Shown here one piece after another: positions 1 to 7,284 of a stretch of 30,047 bases of DNA (the stretch's first letter is position 1; every line of letters starts with the position of its first letter). A program made the translations under genes and the position numbers. This stretch comes from an uncultured Collinsella sp. (GTDB lineage: Bacteria > Actinomycetota > Coriobacteriia > Coriobacteriales > Coriobacteriaceae), in assembly GCA_902461085.1 (NCBI GenBank), contig CABPWH010000022.1, forward strand, positions 1 to 30,047, given 5' to 3'. Under the pieces are notes generated by a model. The model was given only the letters and a program-made list of their open reading frames with translations, searched no databases and had not been told where the DNA came from.

Positions 1-144
1 CACGCCGTCGGGGTGCCCCGCGCCTCTGTGATCACCGAGCCGGTCCCGGCCGACGCACTTGGCCTGGGTCGTGCCCGTCAGGTAAACATTGAGGGTTGGG
101 CCGCCGATTATCGCCGCCGTCTGCACGAGGACGACGAGGTATAA
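1..144 (+). CDS. glmU: GlmU, C-terminal end (partial)
   Basis: The open frame enters from the left edge and stops with TAA at 142-144, leaving 47 residues. It contains ALGLGRARQVNIEGWA, which resembles the extreme C-terminus of bifunctional UDP-N-acetylglucosamine pyrophosphorylase/glucosamine-1-phosphate acetyltransferase, where an L-G-R-x-R-Q motif follows the left-handed beta-helix. GlmU makes UDP-GlcNAc for peptidoglycan in the cytoplasm. glmU immediately upstream of prs is a common arrangement in Gram-positive bacteria and supports the call. A hairpin terminator follows 16 bases later, so prs is probably transcribed separately. The catalytic domains lie outside the window, so identity rests on a short tail plus context. 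Confidence 0.8.
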   Translation, partial: HAVGVPRASVITEPVPADALGLGRARQVNIEGWAADYRRRLHEDDEV

Positions 145-160
145 CGTTTTACCAAGCATC

Positions 161-197
161 TAAGGAGCTGTTCCCATGGGGGGGCGGCTCCTTTTTC
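161..197 (+). terminator. Rho-independent terminator after glmU
   Basis: AAGGAGC pairs with GCTCCTT, with further G-C and G-T pairing inside (TTCCC with GGGGG), followed by TTTTT. It lies between glmU and prs. Confidence 0.85.
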
Positions 198-339
198 TAT
201 CGTGACCTGCGCGGCCGGATGAGTGGTCGGTTCGTGTCCGTTGACGGTAAAGACGTTATCAAGACTCGATAAACCCCGTCGCGCGGTTACAATGCAAAAA
301 GGCATCTATATGGCATTCGATATATAAAGGAGAAGGGTA

Positions 340-1326
340 ATGCCGATTAATGATCCCGAGAAGTCGGAGAATATGCGCAAGTCCATCCGCGTGTATTCCG
401 GTTCCTCCAACCGTCCCCTCGCTCAGAAGATCGCTGAGTACCTTGGGGTCGAGCTTTCGGGCCTTACGCTAAAGCAGTTCGCCAACGGTGAGATTTACGC
501 CCGCTACGACGAGACCGTCCGCGGCGCCGACGTCTTCCTGATTCAGTCCGTGGCCGGCGGCAACGTCAACGACATGCTCATGGAGCTGCTCATCGCCACC
601 GACGCTGCCAAGCGCGCATCCGCCCGCTCCATCACTGCCGTTATCACCCACTACGGCTATGCCCGCCAGGACCGCAAGGCCGGCCCGCGTGAGCCCATCA
701 CCGCCCGCCTCGTCGCCAACCTGCTCGAGCGCGCTGGCGTCAACCGCATCATCACCCTCGACCTGCACCAGGGCCAGATTCAGGGCTTCTTTGATATCCC
801 GGTTAACCACCTGTCCGCGCTGCCGCTGTTTGGCCAGTACTACAACGACATGCACTTCGACACCGACAACCTGGTTGTCGTCTCCCCCGATGTGGGCCGC
901 GCCAAGGCCGCCAAGAAGCTGTCCGACATGCTCGGCTGCGACCTGGCCATCGCCCACAAGGGCCGTCCGCGCCACAACGCCGCCGAGGTCATGGGCATCA
1001 TCGGTGACATCAAGGGCAAGACCTGCATCATCAACGACGACATGATCGACACCGCTGGCACCCTGTGCGCCAACGTCAAGGAGCTCAAGGCTATGGGCGC
1101 TGGCGACATCTACGTCTGCGCCACCCACGGCATCTTCTCCGGTCCGGCCATCGAGCGTCTGAACGACGCCCCGATCGTCGAGTGCCTCGTCACCGACGCC
1201 ATTCCCGTCGAGGTCGGCGGCAAGATCAAGACCATCTCGGTCGCCGAGGAGTTCGCTCAGGCCATCTCCGCCGTTTACCACGAGGAGCCCGTCTCCACGC
1301 TCGTCGGCGGCGACTTCGCACTGTAG
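340..1326 (+). CDS. prs: Ribose-phosphate pyrophosphokinase (PRPP synthetase)
   Basis: Cytoplasmic enzyme making PRPP from ribose 5-phosphate and ATP. PRPP feeds the purine genes later in this window (PurF uses it directly). The 328-residue protein shows class I Prs landmarks: N-terminal SGSSNRPLAQKIAEYLG, the flexible-loop catalytic Lys207 and Arg209 in HKGRPRHN, and the PRPP-binding loop DDMIDTAGTL at 233-242. The residue between Lys207 and Arg209 is Gly, where many Prs proteins have Arg. The start at 340 has AAGGAG seven bases upstream and gives about 11 residues more than typical family members. An internal ATG at 373 (MRKSIRVYSG) would give the usual length but lacks so good a ribosome site. 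A strong terminator follows. Confidence 0.97.
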   Translation: MPINDPEKSENMRKSIRVYSGSSNRPLAQKIAEYLGVELSGLTLKQFANGEIYARYDETVRGADVFLIQSVAGGNVNDMLMELLIATDAAKRASARSITAVITHYGYARQDRKAGPREPITARLVANLLERAGVNRIITLDLHQGQIQGFFDIPVNHLSALPLFGQYYNDMHFDTDNLVVVSPDVGRAKAAKKLSDMLGCDLAIAHKGRPRHNAAEVMGIIGDIKGKTCIINDDMIDTAGTLCANVKELKAMGAGDIYVCATHGIFSGPAIERLNDAPIVECLVTDAIPVEVGGKIKTISVAEEFAQAISAVYHEEPVSTLVGGDFAL

Positions 1327-1354
1327 CCTGCCGCGCATCATCTTTGATGCTTTT

Positions 1355-1386
1355 AAAGGGTCGGAAGCGAGCTTCCGACCCTTTTT
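1355..1386 (+). terminator. Rho-independent terminator after prs
   Basis: Perfect stem AAAGGGTCGGAAG / CTTCCGACCCTTT around a 4-base loop, continuing into a T tract. It ends the prs transcript before the inserted accessory region. Confidence 0.95.
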
Positions 1387-1406
1387 CTATCCCTCGCCAA
1401 CCTTCC

Positions 1407-1610
1407 CTGGACAATTAGTTCAGATACGTATTTTTTTAAAGCTCCAAAGGACCGTTCGGAGCCTTCTGAGCTCCCCAGCGGATGCCATGCCGTCCAAATC
1501 TCATCGTTCTCGAGTACAACCGCTGCATATTTACCCTCAAATCGCCCTCAAGGGCCTTAGGCACGCCTCGAACGCCCGCCGCCTTATACGTATCTGAATT
1601 AACCGTCCAG
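1407..1610. repeat. MITE-like element 1 with 25-bp terminal inverted repeats
   Basis: The left arm (1407-1431) and right arm (1586-1610) match at 22 of 25 positions when one is reverse-complemented. The shared core is TTCAGATACGTAT and the outer end is CTGGAC. Total length is about 204 bp. The same arms bound a second element of nearly equal size at 2924-3129, with a different interior. No convincing target-site duplication is visible and no transposase is encoded. A short minus-strand frame crosses it but has no ribosome site or family signature, so I treat the element as non-coding. Confidence 0.75.
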
Positions 1611-1763
1611 TAGCTATCGTCAACCTTCACGGCAGAGCTCAATTTCCTGCAATCCCCTCAACCGATTTCATAACACCCAGCCGTTCATGGCGCGCAGCGC
1701 CCCGCTGAGCGAAAAGAACGGTATGGGGGTCGCATTCTGCCGCCAACTTAGTACGTTATAGCT

Positions 1764-2891
1764 ATGACGACCGTGATTTCACATTTCTCCGCCCTCCGCG
1801 CAATTCGTCGCGCACGACGGGCGTACTCTGCCCTACCCTGGGACTCCGTTGATAGTGAACAGCAAGCACAGGCCTTGGCTAGCTGCATTCCCAATAATGA
1901 CGCGATAGACTTTGGCGCACTTTCGATACTCGATGCCTGGAATGAAGATGATTCCGAACTACTCGATCTTCTCGTTTCAGACGAAGACAACAGACGCCCC
2001 GACAAGCGGCTTCTTCAGCATATTCTCACCGCTCCGCTTCCTGAAGGTGCAATTATGCACGTCGAGGCCGACATCTACGCAACGTCTCCTGCCGTGACAG
2101 CCATGCTTTGTTCCAAAAATGAATCAGTCGCCAAAACCTTGATGCTTCTCATGGAACTGCTCGGAACCTACTCCCTTCCTCCCGGGGCAACATACCCCAT
2201 TGCCCATGACGACATCTGGCCCAAGGGCGATGGCTGCGCAGCGACGGGCGATCTTGATTGCTTGGGCAACCAGTCGGTGGTCGAGCAACAGAACGAAACC
2301 CGCTATGAACAGGCACACTACAAATGCGAGCCCGCCACAACTATCGAAGAGCTTGAGGCGGTTGCACGCTTCGCCAAAAGTAGCTCATACACATCGTTTC
2401 GCACGGCAGTCAAACTTGCCCGACCCGGATCTGCATCCCCAGCCGAATCCCTAATGTTTGCCGTTCTCGGAGCGCCCATGCGCTTTGGAGGATTCGGATG
2501 TTGCAGTCTGCCCATGGGAGGCCTGCTACTCAACTATCGAATCGACTTCGACACTCTTGCGGTCAACATGTCCTCGGGCATCCCCTATGCCATCTGCGAC
2601 CTATATTGCCCGGCAGCCGGAGTCGACAACGAATACAACGGAATTGGGCATGAGCTTCAAAACGCTCGCATCCACGATGGCAATCGAAATAATGGCCTCA
2701 AGGCAATGGGCATCCACGTCCTGGTTATCAATCGCGACCAAATGAAAGACCTTGTTGCACTCGAAGCCTTCGCCCAAACGATGCATCGACTCGCGGGAGT
2801 CCGATTCCGATACCGTATCAAGGGCTATCGCAAGCGTCAGGCCGCTTGGCTCAACGCTCTGCGGGCCGGAATCGGCCTTGCGCCGGTCTAA
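1764..2891 (+). CDS. AbiEi-like protein with C-terminal PD-(D/E)XK (DUF559/Vsr-like) fold
   Basis: This 375-residue protein has two recognisable parts. The N-terminal half (ISHFSALRAIRRAR..., later APLPEGAIMHV, TSPAVTAML and ELLGTYSLPPG) has the layout of the large coriobacterial AbiEi-like family. The C-terminal part has a restriction-endonuclease-like core: Asp279 in ICDLYCP, Glu290 in NEYNGIGHE, His296, a following Arg/Asn-rich helix and the strand HVLVINRDQ. In this family Asp and Glu are expected to bind metal; the usual third Lys is not obvious. It has no partner gene. It is a single gene between two terminal-inverted-repeat elements, separating prs from pth. Its start has no strong Shine-Dalgarno sequence. 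Function is unknown; a nucleic-acid-directed or toxin-antitoxin/defence role is inference. Confidence 0.6.
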   Translation: MTTVISHFSALRAIRRARRAYSALPWDSVDSEQQAQALASCIPNNDAIDFGALSILDAWNEDDSELLDLLVSDEDNRRPDKRLLQHILTAPLPEGAIMHVEADIYATSPAVTAMLCSKNESVAKTLMLLMELLGTYSLPPGATYPIAHDDIWPKGDGCAATGDLDCLGNQSVVEQQNETRYEQAHYKCEPATTIEELEAVARFAKSSSYTSFRTAVKLARPGSASPAESLMFAVLGAPMRFGGFGCCSLPMGGLLLNYRIDFDTLAVNMSSGIPYAICDLYCPAAGVDNEYNGIGHELQNARIHDGNRNNGLKAMGIHVLVINRDQMKDLVALEAFAQTMHRLAGVRFRYRIKGYRKRQAAWLNALRAGIGLAPV

Positions 2892-2923
2892 ACGGCGAAT
2901 CACCCGCGCGCCGCCGAACAGGA

Positions 2924-3129
2924 CTGGACAGTTAGTTCAGATACGTATAGATGGACACATTGAATTAGGCTGTTTTGCAGCTATCTCTATACCATTCGCC
3001 CTATTTGAAGGCAGGGTAGACTTCAAAACAGCGCCATATGGACTAACTAAAGCTCCGAAACAACGTATCGGCATTGAATTGAGCACTTCGAGTCCTCAGA
3101 ACTTATACGTATCTGAACTAACTGTCCAC
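2924..3129. repeat. MITE-like element 2 with 25-bp terminal inverted repeats
   Basis: The arms at 2924-2948 and 3105-3129 match at 24 of 25 positions when reverse-complemented (core TTAGTTCAGATACGTAT). The length, about 204-206 bp, equals that of element 1 at 1407-1610, and the arms are nearly identical, but the interiors show only short patches of similarity. The element lies between the nuclease-like gene and pth. Confidence 0.8.
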
Positions 3130-3242
3130 CTCTGATTTCGACGGCCGTCCAAACGCCCCTAAACGCCCTCAATTACCCTCCATTTGACAGCGGCAACAGG
3201 GTCGCTCACCATAGCAGGCGACAAATCAACGAAAGGATGAAC

Positions 3243-3872
3243 ATGGCAGCTGCACAGCCGCTTAAGATTCGCATGGTTGCCGGGCTTGGCAACCCTGGCG
3301 AGGAATATGCCGAGACCCGCCACAACGCCGGCTTTAAGGCGATCGACGAGCTGGCCCGTCAGGCCGGCGTCACGTACTGGAAAAACCAGGCCGGCGCCGA
3401 GGTCGCGCTCATCAACATCAACGATCCCGAGGAAGAGGGCGGTAAGCGCCAGATTGTACTGGTCAAGCCGCAGTCGTATATGAATACCTCGGGTGGCCCC
3501 ATCTCCAAGCTCTGCCGCGAGTACAAAATCAAGGTCGAGGAGCTGCTCGTGATCCACGACGAGCTCGACATTCCCGCCGGCGACGTACGTGTTAAGGTGG
3601 GCGGCGGCCACGCCGGTCACAACGGCCTGCGCTCCATCATCGACAAGATGGGCAGCCGCGACTTCAGCCGCATCCGCACCGGCATCGGCAACCCTCCCGG
3701 CAAGATGGCCGTCGCCGACTACGTTCTTAAGCAGCTGCGCGCCCGCGAGGCCGAGGATTTCCAGGACACCTGCGCCCGCGCGGCCGACGCCGCCGGCCTG
3801 GCGATCGTGCACGGCGTGGTCCATGCCCGCGACCACGTCAACGGTGCCGCCTCCGCCAACGGCAAGCACTAA
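3243..3872 (+). CDS. pth: Peptidyl-tRNA hydrolase
   Basis: Cytoplasmic enzyme that cleaves peptidyl-tRNA released by stalled ribosomes and recycles tRNA. Family residues are present: GLGNPG, catalytic His27 in ETRHNAG, Asn81 in SYMN, Asp106 in VIHDELD and Asn127 in GHNGLRS (numbered from the start chosen here). Two ATGs are possible, at 3237 and 3243. AAAGGA at 3232-3237 overlaps the first and sits five bases before the second, so I prefer 3243. The protein is about 209 residues, slightly long, with a low-complexity Ala/Asn tail. A TTGACA at 3184-3189 could be its -35 box, but the matching -10 is weak. The stop codon overlaps a dispersed hairpin repeat. Confidence 0.96.
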   Translation: MAAAQPLKIRMVAGLGNPGEEYAETRHNAGFKAIDELARQAGVTYWKNQAGAEVALININDPEEEGGKRQIVLVKPQSYMNTSGGPISKLCREYKIKVEELLVIHDELDIPAGDVRVKVGGGHAGHNGLRSIIDKMGSRDFSRIRTGIGNPPGKMAVADYVLKQLRAREAEDFQDTCARAADAAGLAIVHGVVHARDHVNGAASANGKH

Positions 3873-3912
3873 AACCTACCATTTAGGGACAGGTTTATTT
3901 TGGCAGGTTTTA
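3870..3912 (+). repeat. GGGACAG-type hairpin repeat, copy 1 (overlaps pth stop)
   Basis: Starts with the pth stop codon as TAAAACCTACC, contains GGGACAGGTTTATTTTGG and ends GGCAGGTTTTA. The outer arms pair at 9 of 10 positions. A copy matching along almost its whole length, on the other strand, begins at the purF stop codon (24429-24471). Confidence 0.75.
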
Positions 3913-3978
3913 TATGCGGAAACGCCGCGGATGCCGCGTCGCAATAAACCCTGTGCCGCCATACATATGCAACGCTCC

Positions 3979-4026
3979 AAATGGGGCCGGCCTCACCGAA
4001 GCGCGAGGCCGGCCCCATTTGCCGTT
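3979..4026. terminator. Strong hairpin terminator after pth
   Basis: A perfect 16-bp stem (AAATGGGGCCGGCCTC and its complement) with a 10-base loop, followed by GCCGTTTT. The A-rich upstream arm would also give a U-rich tail on the minus strand. Confidence 0.85.
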
Positions 4027-4032
4027 TTACCT

Positions 4033-4072
4033 GATAAAACCGACCAAAATAAACCTCTCCCCCTTTGGTAGG
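4033..4072 (-). repeat. GGGACAG-type repeat, copy 2 (degenerate)
   Basis: On the minus strand it reads CCTACCAAAGGGGGAGAGG followed by TTTATTTTGG and a GGTTTTAT end. This is recognisably the same layout as the copies at the pth and purF stop codons, with GGGAGAG in place of GGGACAG. Confidence 0.55.
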
Positions 4073-4135
4073 CCAAAGTGGATAAACCCTGCTCCCAACA
4101 GCCGAAGACACACGTAAGTGACATGTCCATGAGGG

Positions 4136-4218
4136 TATAATTTGCACCGTATGTCTGCACAACGCCTGTGCGCGTACGGTTTTATTCGGGCTACCGTCCA
4201 TTTCCGTGGAGGCACGGT
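4136..4218 (+). promoter_or_regulatory. Promoter and possible attenuator leader of nfnSL
   Basis: A consensus -10 TATAAT lies at 4136-4141, with no good -35. The leader to the ATG at 4247 is about 100 nt. It contains ACCGTA (4146-4151), TACGGT (4175-4180, followed by TTTATT), TACCGT (4192-4197) and CACGGT (4213-4218). Segments 1:2, 2:3 and 3:4 can each pair, and these pairings exclude one another; the 1:2 hairpin with its T tract resembles a weak terminator. I recognise no named riboswitch class and see no leader peptide. Confidence 0.45.
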
Positions 4219-4246
4219 TCGGCGGCCCTAACAAGAGAGGGGTTCT

Positions 4247-5086
4247 ATGTATAAGATCCTGGAGAAGACGCAGTTCTCGGAGAAGGTGTTCAAGTTCCGC
4301 ATCGAGGCGCCTGCAATCGCCAAGCATGCGCACGCTGGACAGTTCCTCATGGTTCGCGCCAACGAGACGGGCGAGCGCGTCCCGTTTACCCTGGCCGGCT
4401 GGAACGGTGACGAGGGCTGGGTCGAGTTCATCTTCATGGTGATCGGCAAGACCACCGAGATGCTGTCCACCTACGAGGCCGGCGAGTCGCTGCGCGACGT
4501 CGTGGGCCCGCTGGGCGTTCCCACCGAGATGGCCGAGGGCCCCTGCGCCGTCATTGGCGGCGGCGTCGGCCTGGCAATTGCCTTCCCGGTCGCCAAGCAC
4601 CTGGTCGAGACCGGTCATGAGGTCCACGCCATCATGGGCGCCCGCACCAAGGACCTCCTGCTCATGGAGGACCAGTTCCGCGAGCTCCTCGACGAGGATC
4701 ACATCCACATCACCACTGACGACGGTTCCTACGGCGAGCAGGGCGTTGTCACCGCTCCGCTGGAGCGCCTGCTGCAGGACAAGGCCGTGAGCCAGGTCTT
4801 CTGCGTCGGCCCCGTTCCGATGATGAAGTTCTCGACCCTCACCGCCCAGAAGTACGACACCCCCATCACCGCGTCCCTCAACCCCATCATGGTTGACGGC
4901 ACCGGTATGTGCGGCTGCTGCCGCGTCGAGGTGGGCGGCGTGACCAAGTTCGCTTGCGTCGACGGCCCCGACTTCGATGCCACCCTGGTCGACTGGGATG
5001 ACCTTCGTGCCCGCCAGGCCGCTTACCGTTCCGAAGAGGGCGAGTCCCTCAAGGCCTATGAGGAAAAGAGCTGCGCATGCCACTAG
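4247..5086 (+). CDS. nfnA: NfnS-type FAD/[2Fe-2S] subunit of ferredoxin:NADP+ oxidoreductase
   Basis: This is the small subunit of the NADH-dependent reduced ferredoxin:NADP+ oxidoreductase (Nfn), which bifurcates electrons from NADPH to NAD+ and ferredoxin, or runs in reverse, in anaerobes. The 279-residue protein has an FNR-like FAD domain (HAGQFLMVRA, ERVPFTLAG), a nucleotide domain beginning CAVIGGGVGLAIAFPVAK, and a C-terminal [2Fe-2S] site with Cys222, Cys224/225 and Cys237 (GTGMCGCCR ... FACVDGP). The same family includes sulfide dehydrogenase-like and PyrK-like proteins; pairing with the adjacent 469-residue subunit points to Nfn. GAGAGGGG precedes the ATG. The next gene begins 10 bases before this one stops, indicating coupled translation. 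Confidence 0.88.
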   Translation: MYKILEKTQFSEKVFKFRIEAPAIAKHAHAGQFLMVRANETGERVPFTLAGWNGDEGWVEFIFMVIGKTTEMLSTYEAGESLRDVVGPLGVPTEMAEGPCAVIGGGVGLAIAFPVAKHLVETGHEVHAIMGARTKDLLLMEDQFRELLDEDHIHITTDDGSYGEQGVVTAPLERLLQDKAVSQVFCVGPVPMMKFSTLTAQKYDTPITASLNPIMVDGTGMCGCCRVEVGGVTKFACVDGPDFDATLVDWDDLRARQAAYRSEEGESLKAYEEKSCACH

Positions 5087-6486
5087 TTAACGGTCGTTTC
5101 GTTGCCGATATGAAGTCGCCCCGCACCCCCGATAACGAGGAGCCGGCTGCCGAGCGCGCCTGCGACTTCCGCCCCGTCGACAAGGGCTTCACCGAGGAGA
5201 TGGCGCTGGCCGAGGCCGAGCGCTGCCTCAACTGCAAGAAGCCGTTCTGTGTTGAGGGCTGCCCTGTCAACATCAACATCCCCCGCTTTATCGAGCAGAT
5301 CCGCGAGAAGGACTTCGGCGGCGCTCTCGATACCATCCGCGAGGACTCCATGCTTCCCGCCATCTGCGGCCGCGTCTGCCCGCAGGAGAACCAGTGCGAG
5401 GGCAAGTGCATCCGTGGCAAGAAGTCCGAGCCCGTGGCCATCGGCCAGCTCGAGCGCTTCCTGGGTGATCGCCCCGAGCTCGCCTCCACGCCCAAGATGG
5501 CTCCCAAGAACGGCAAGAAGGTCGCCGTCGTCGGCTCTGGCCCGTCCGGCATCACCTGCGCCGGCGAGCTCGCCCGCAACGGCTTTGACGTCACCGTCTT
5601 TGAGGCATTCTTCACCGGCGGCGGCGTGCTGGTCTACGGCATCCCCGAGTTCCGTCTGCCCAAGGCGGTCGTCAAGCGCGAGATTGACGGCCTGGAGGAC
5701 ATGGGCGTCAAGTTTGAGTACAACTCCGTCGTGGGCAACATGGCCACCGCCGAGGAGCTGTTCGAGCAGGGCTTCGACGCCATCTACGTGGCGACCGGCG
5801 CTGGCCTGCCCAAGTTCCTCAACGTCCCCGGCGAGAACCTGCCCAACGTCTTCTTCGCTAACGAGTACCTCACCCGCGTGAACCTGATGAAGGCCAACAA
5901 GTTCCCCGAGTACGACACCCCCACCAAGCACGGCAAGAACGTCGTCGTCTTTGGTGGTGGCAACGTGGCTATGGACGCCGTCCGTACCGCCAAGCGCCTG
6001 GGCGCCGAGCACGCCATCATCGCTTACCGCCGCACCGAGGACGAGATGCCCTGCCGTCGCGCCGAGCTGCACCATGCTAAGGCCGAGGGCGTCGAGGTTC
6101 TGCCGCTCGTCTCCCCGCTCGAGTTTGTCGCTGGCGAGGACGGCTCCGTGTGCGCCGTCAAGGTCCAGAAGATGGAGCTCGGCGAGCCCGACGAGTCCGG
6201 CCGTCGTCGCCCGGTGCCCATCGAGGGCGCCATCGAGGAGATTCCCTGCGACGTCGCAATCTCGGCTATCGGCACCAACGCCAACCCCTTCGCAAAGAAG
6301 ATCGGCGGTAAGATGGAGCTCAACAAGTGGGGCTACATCGTCGCCGACGAGGAGACCGGCCAGACCACCGATCCCCGCATCTGGGCCGGCGGCGACATCG
6401 TCACCGGTGCCGCTACGGTCATTCTGGCGATGGGCGCCGGCAAGAAGGCCGCCGCTTCCATCACCAAGAGCCTGCTGGGCGAGTAA
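5077..6486 (+). CDS. nfnB: NfnL-type glutamate-synthase-like flavoprotein subunit
   Basis: Large subunit of Nfn, often annotated as NADPH-dependent glutamate synthase small chain (GltD/GltA family). Two [4Fe-4S] motifs are visible at the N-terminus: Cys50, 53, 58, 62 and Cys97, 101, 107, 111. The FAD-binding Rossmann motif VAVVGSGPSG lies near 149-158, the NADP-binding motif VVVFGGGNVAMDA in the second half, and a C-terminal IWAGGDIVTGAATVILAMGAG segment closes the FAD site. No large glutamate synthase subunit accompanies it. The partner is the overlapping NfnS-like gene, so Nfn is favoured over true glutamate synthase. Translation is probably coupled to the upstream gene. A terminator follows 28 bases after the stop. 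Confidence 0.9.
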   Translation: MPLVNGRFVADMKSPRTPDNEEPAAERACDFRPVDKGFTEEMALAEAERCLNCKKPFCVEGCPVNINIPRFIEQIREKDFGGALDTIREDSMLPAICGRVCPQENQCEGKCIRGKKSEPVAIGQLERFLGDRPELASTPKMAPKNGKKVAVVGSGPSGITCAGELARNGFDVTVFEAFFTGGGVLVYGIPEFRLPKAVVKREIDGLEDMGVKFEYNSVVGNMATAEELFEQGFDAIYVATGAGLPKFLNVPGENLPNVFFANEYLTRVNLMKANKFPEYDTPTKHGKNVVVFGGGNVAMDAVRTAKRLGAEHAIIAYRRTEDEMPCRRAELHHAKAEGVEVLPLVSPLEFVAGEDGSVCAVKVQKMELGEPDESGRRRPVPIEGAIEEIPCDVAISAIGTNANPFAKKIGGKMELNKWGYIVADEETGQTTDPRIWAGGDIVTGAATVILAMGAGKKAAASITKSLLGE

Positions 6487-6514
6487 TCACCTACAGCGCT
6501 AGCTACCAAACGGC

Positions 6515-6556
6515 AAAGTCCCCGTCGAGCACACGCCCGGCGGGGACTTTTTCTAT
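6515..6556 (+). terminator. Rho-independent terminator after nfnSL
   Basis: AAAGTCCCCG pairs perfectly with CGGGGACTTT and is followed by TTTTTCT. The A-rich left arm could also serve the convergent minus-strand gene. Confidence 0.92.
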
Positions 6557-6566
6557 GCCGGTCGCC

Positions 6567-6612
6567 CGACCACCACGATGGGGACAGGCACCTTTGTGAT
6601 GGTTTTGGTCGG
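6567..6612 (-). repeat. GGGACAG-type repeat, copy 3 (abuts a stop codon)
   Basis: On the plus strand it reads CCGACCACCACGATGGGGAC, then AGGCACCTTTGTGATGG and TTTTGGTCGG. The ends pair imperfectly (CCGACCA with TGGTCGG). The minus-strand stop codon of the cytidylate-kinase-like gene (6613-6615) touches its edge. Confidence 0.6.
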
Positions 6613-7236
6613 CTAGCCTTCGAGCTGCGCCACCTTGTAGCGGTAGGCAGCGGCGATAACGTCTTTGCAGCCCTCGCGGCCCAGCTTGGCGCGGTTGACG
6701 ACGATGTCCTTACCGCTCGTCATCTTCCACTTGCCGGCACTGTAGCGCTTATAGAACGCCTCGCGCGCCTTCTGCTGCTGCTTGACCAGCTTGGCGCCCT
6801 TCTTTTTGTTAAGGCCACGCTTCTTGCGCACAATCTCGACGCGGTCCTCAAAGGGTGCGGTCACCAACACGGCAATGTGGTTGGGGTTGTTACGCAACAG
6901 GTAATCGGACAGGCGACCTTCGATAATGCAGCTCTCGGTCTCACCCAGATCCAAAATCACCTGGCTCATCTTTTGGAACAACTTGTCCGAGTACGAGCGT
7001 GCATCGTAACGGTCGGTCAGAAACGCCATGTTCTCCACGGCCAGGCGCTCGTCGTAGGCGGCCATCTTATCGAGCGACTCGCCCGCGCGCAGCGACGCAC
7101 GCACCAGCAGCTCGTTATCGTACAGCGGAATCCCCAACTCGTCGGCAAGCATGCGACCAATCTCGTGACCCTCGGCGCCAAAGTCGCGCGCGATGGTAAT
7201 GACCACAGGACTCTTCTTGTTCTCCAGATCGCTCAT
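6613..7236 (-). CDS. Cytidylate kinase-like family protein
   Basis: A 207-residue protein with an N-terminal VVITIARDFGAEGHEIGRMLADELGIPLYDNELL. This resembles the P-loop entry of the cytidylate-kinase-like family (PF13189), where the glycine loop is diverged compared with true Cmk. Later segments CIIEGRLSDYLLR and RDR-like basic residues (FEDRVEIVRKKRG) fit a nucleotide monophosphate kinase lid. I start at 7236, where GAAAGG lies eight bases upstream; an in-frame extension to 7281 runs through repeat sequence and is unlikely. It is the last gene downstream of the amino-acid ABC transporter genes on the same strand, about 50 bases after the second permease. The substrate is unknown. Confidence 0.75.
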   Translation of the reverse strand: MSDLENKKSPVVITIARDFGAEGHEIGRMLADELGIPLYDNELLVRASLRAGESLDKMAAYDERLAVENMAFLTDRYDARSYSDKLFQKMSQVILDLGETESCIIEGRLSDYLLRNNPNHIAVLVTAPFEDRVEIVRKKRGLNKKKGAKLVKQQQKAREAFYKRYSAGKWKMTSGKDIVVNRAKLGREGCKDVIAAAYRYKVAQLEG

Positions 7237-7250
7237 CGCGATTCCTTTCT

Positions 7251-7284
7251 CTATGTGACAAAGGGGCTGTCCCCTTGCCACATT
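7251..7284. repeat. GGGACAG-type hairpin repeat, copy 4 (abuts permease stop)
   Basis: Imperfect palindrome TGTGACAAAGGGG-CTGT-CCCCTTGCCACA. On the minus strand it starts immediately after the permease stop codon and ends just upstream of the ribosome site of the next gene. Confidence 0.65.

Noticed and set aside
469..1341. Long minus-strand open frame opposite prs
   Set aside because: It is a shadow of the GC-rich prs codon pattern, low-complexity (Val/Asp/Gly/Ala), with no ribosome site or family motif.
1436..1642. Short minus-strand frame through MITE-like element 1
   Set aside because: It starts outside the element, lacks a ribosome site and has no counterpart of convincing similarity in element 2.
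1611..1763. Inverted repeat CCGTTC...GAACGG upstream of the nuclease gene
   Set aside because: Short arms and a long loop; too weak to call a site or terminator.
3870..4072. Possible CRISPR-like array from repeated GGGACAG motifs
   Set aside because: Copies are inverted, irregularly spaced and hairpin-forming, with no constant spacers or cas genes.
4142..4246. Known riboswitch or T-box in the nfnS leader
   Set aside because: I could not match it to any named class. It has no T-box sequence and no conserved aptamer motif that I recognise.
3869..5083. 404-codon minus-strand frame opposite nfnS
   Set aside because: It crosses a terminator and a repeat, and its composition is that of an antisense frame of a GC-rich gene.
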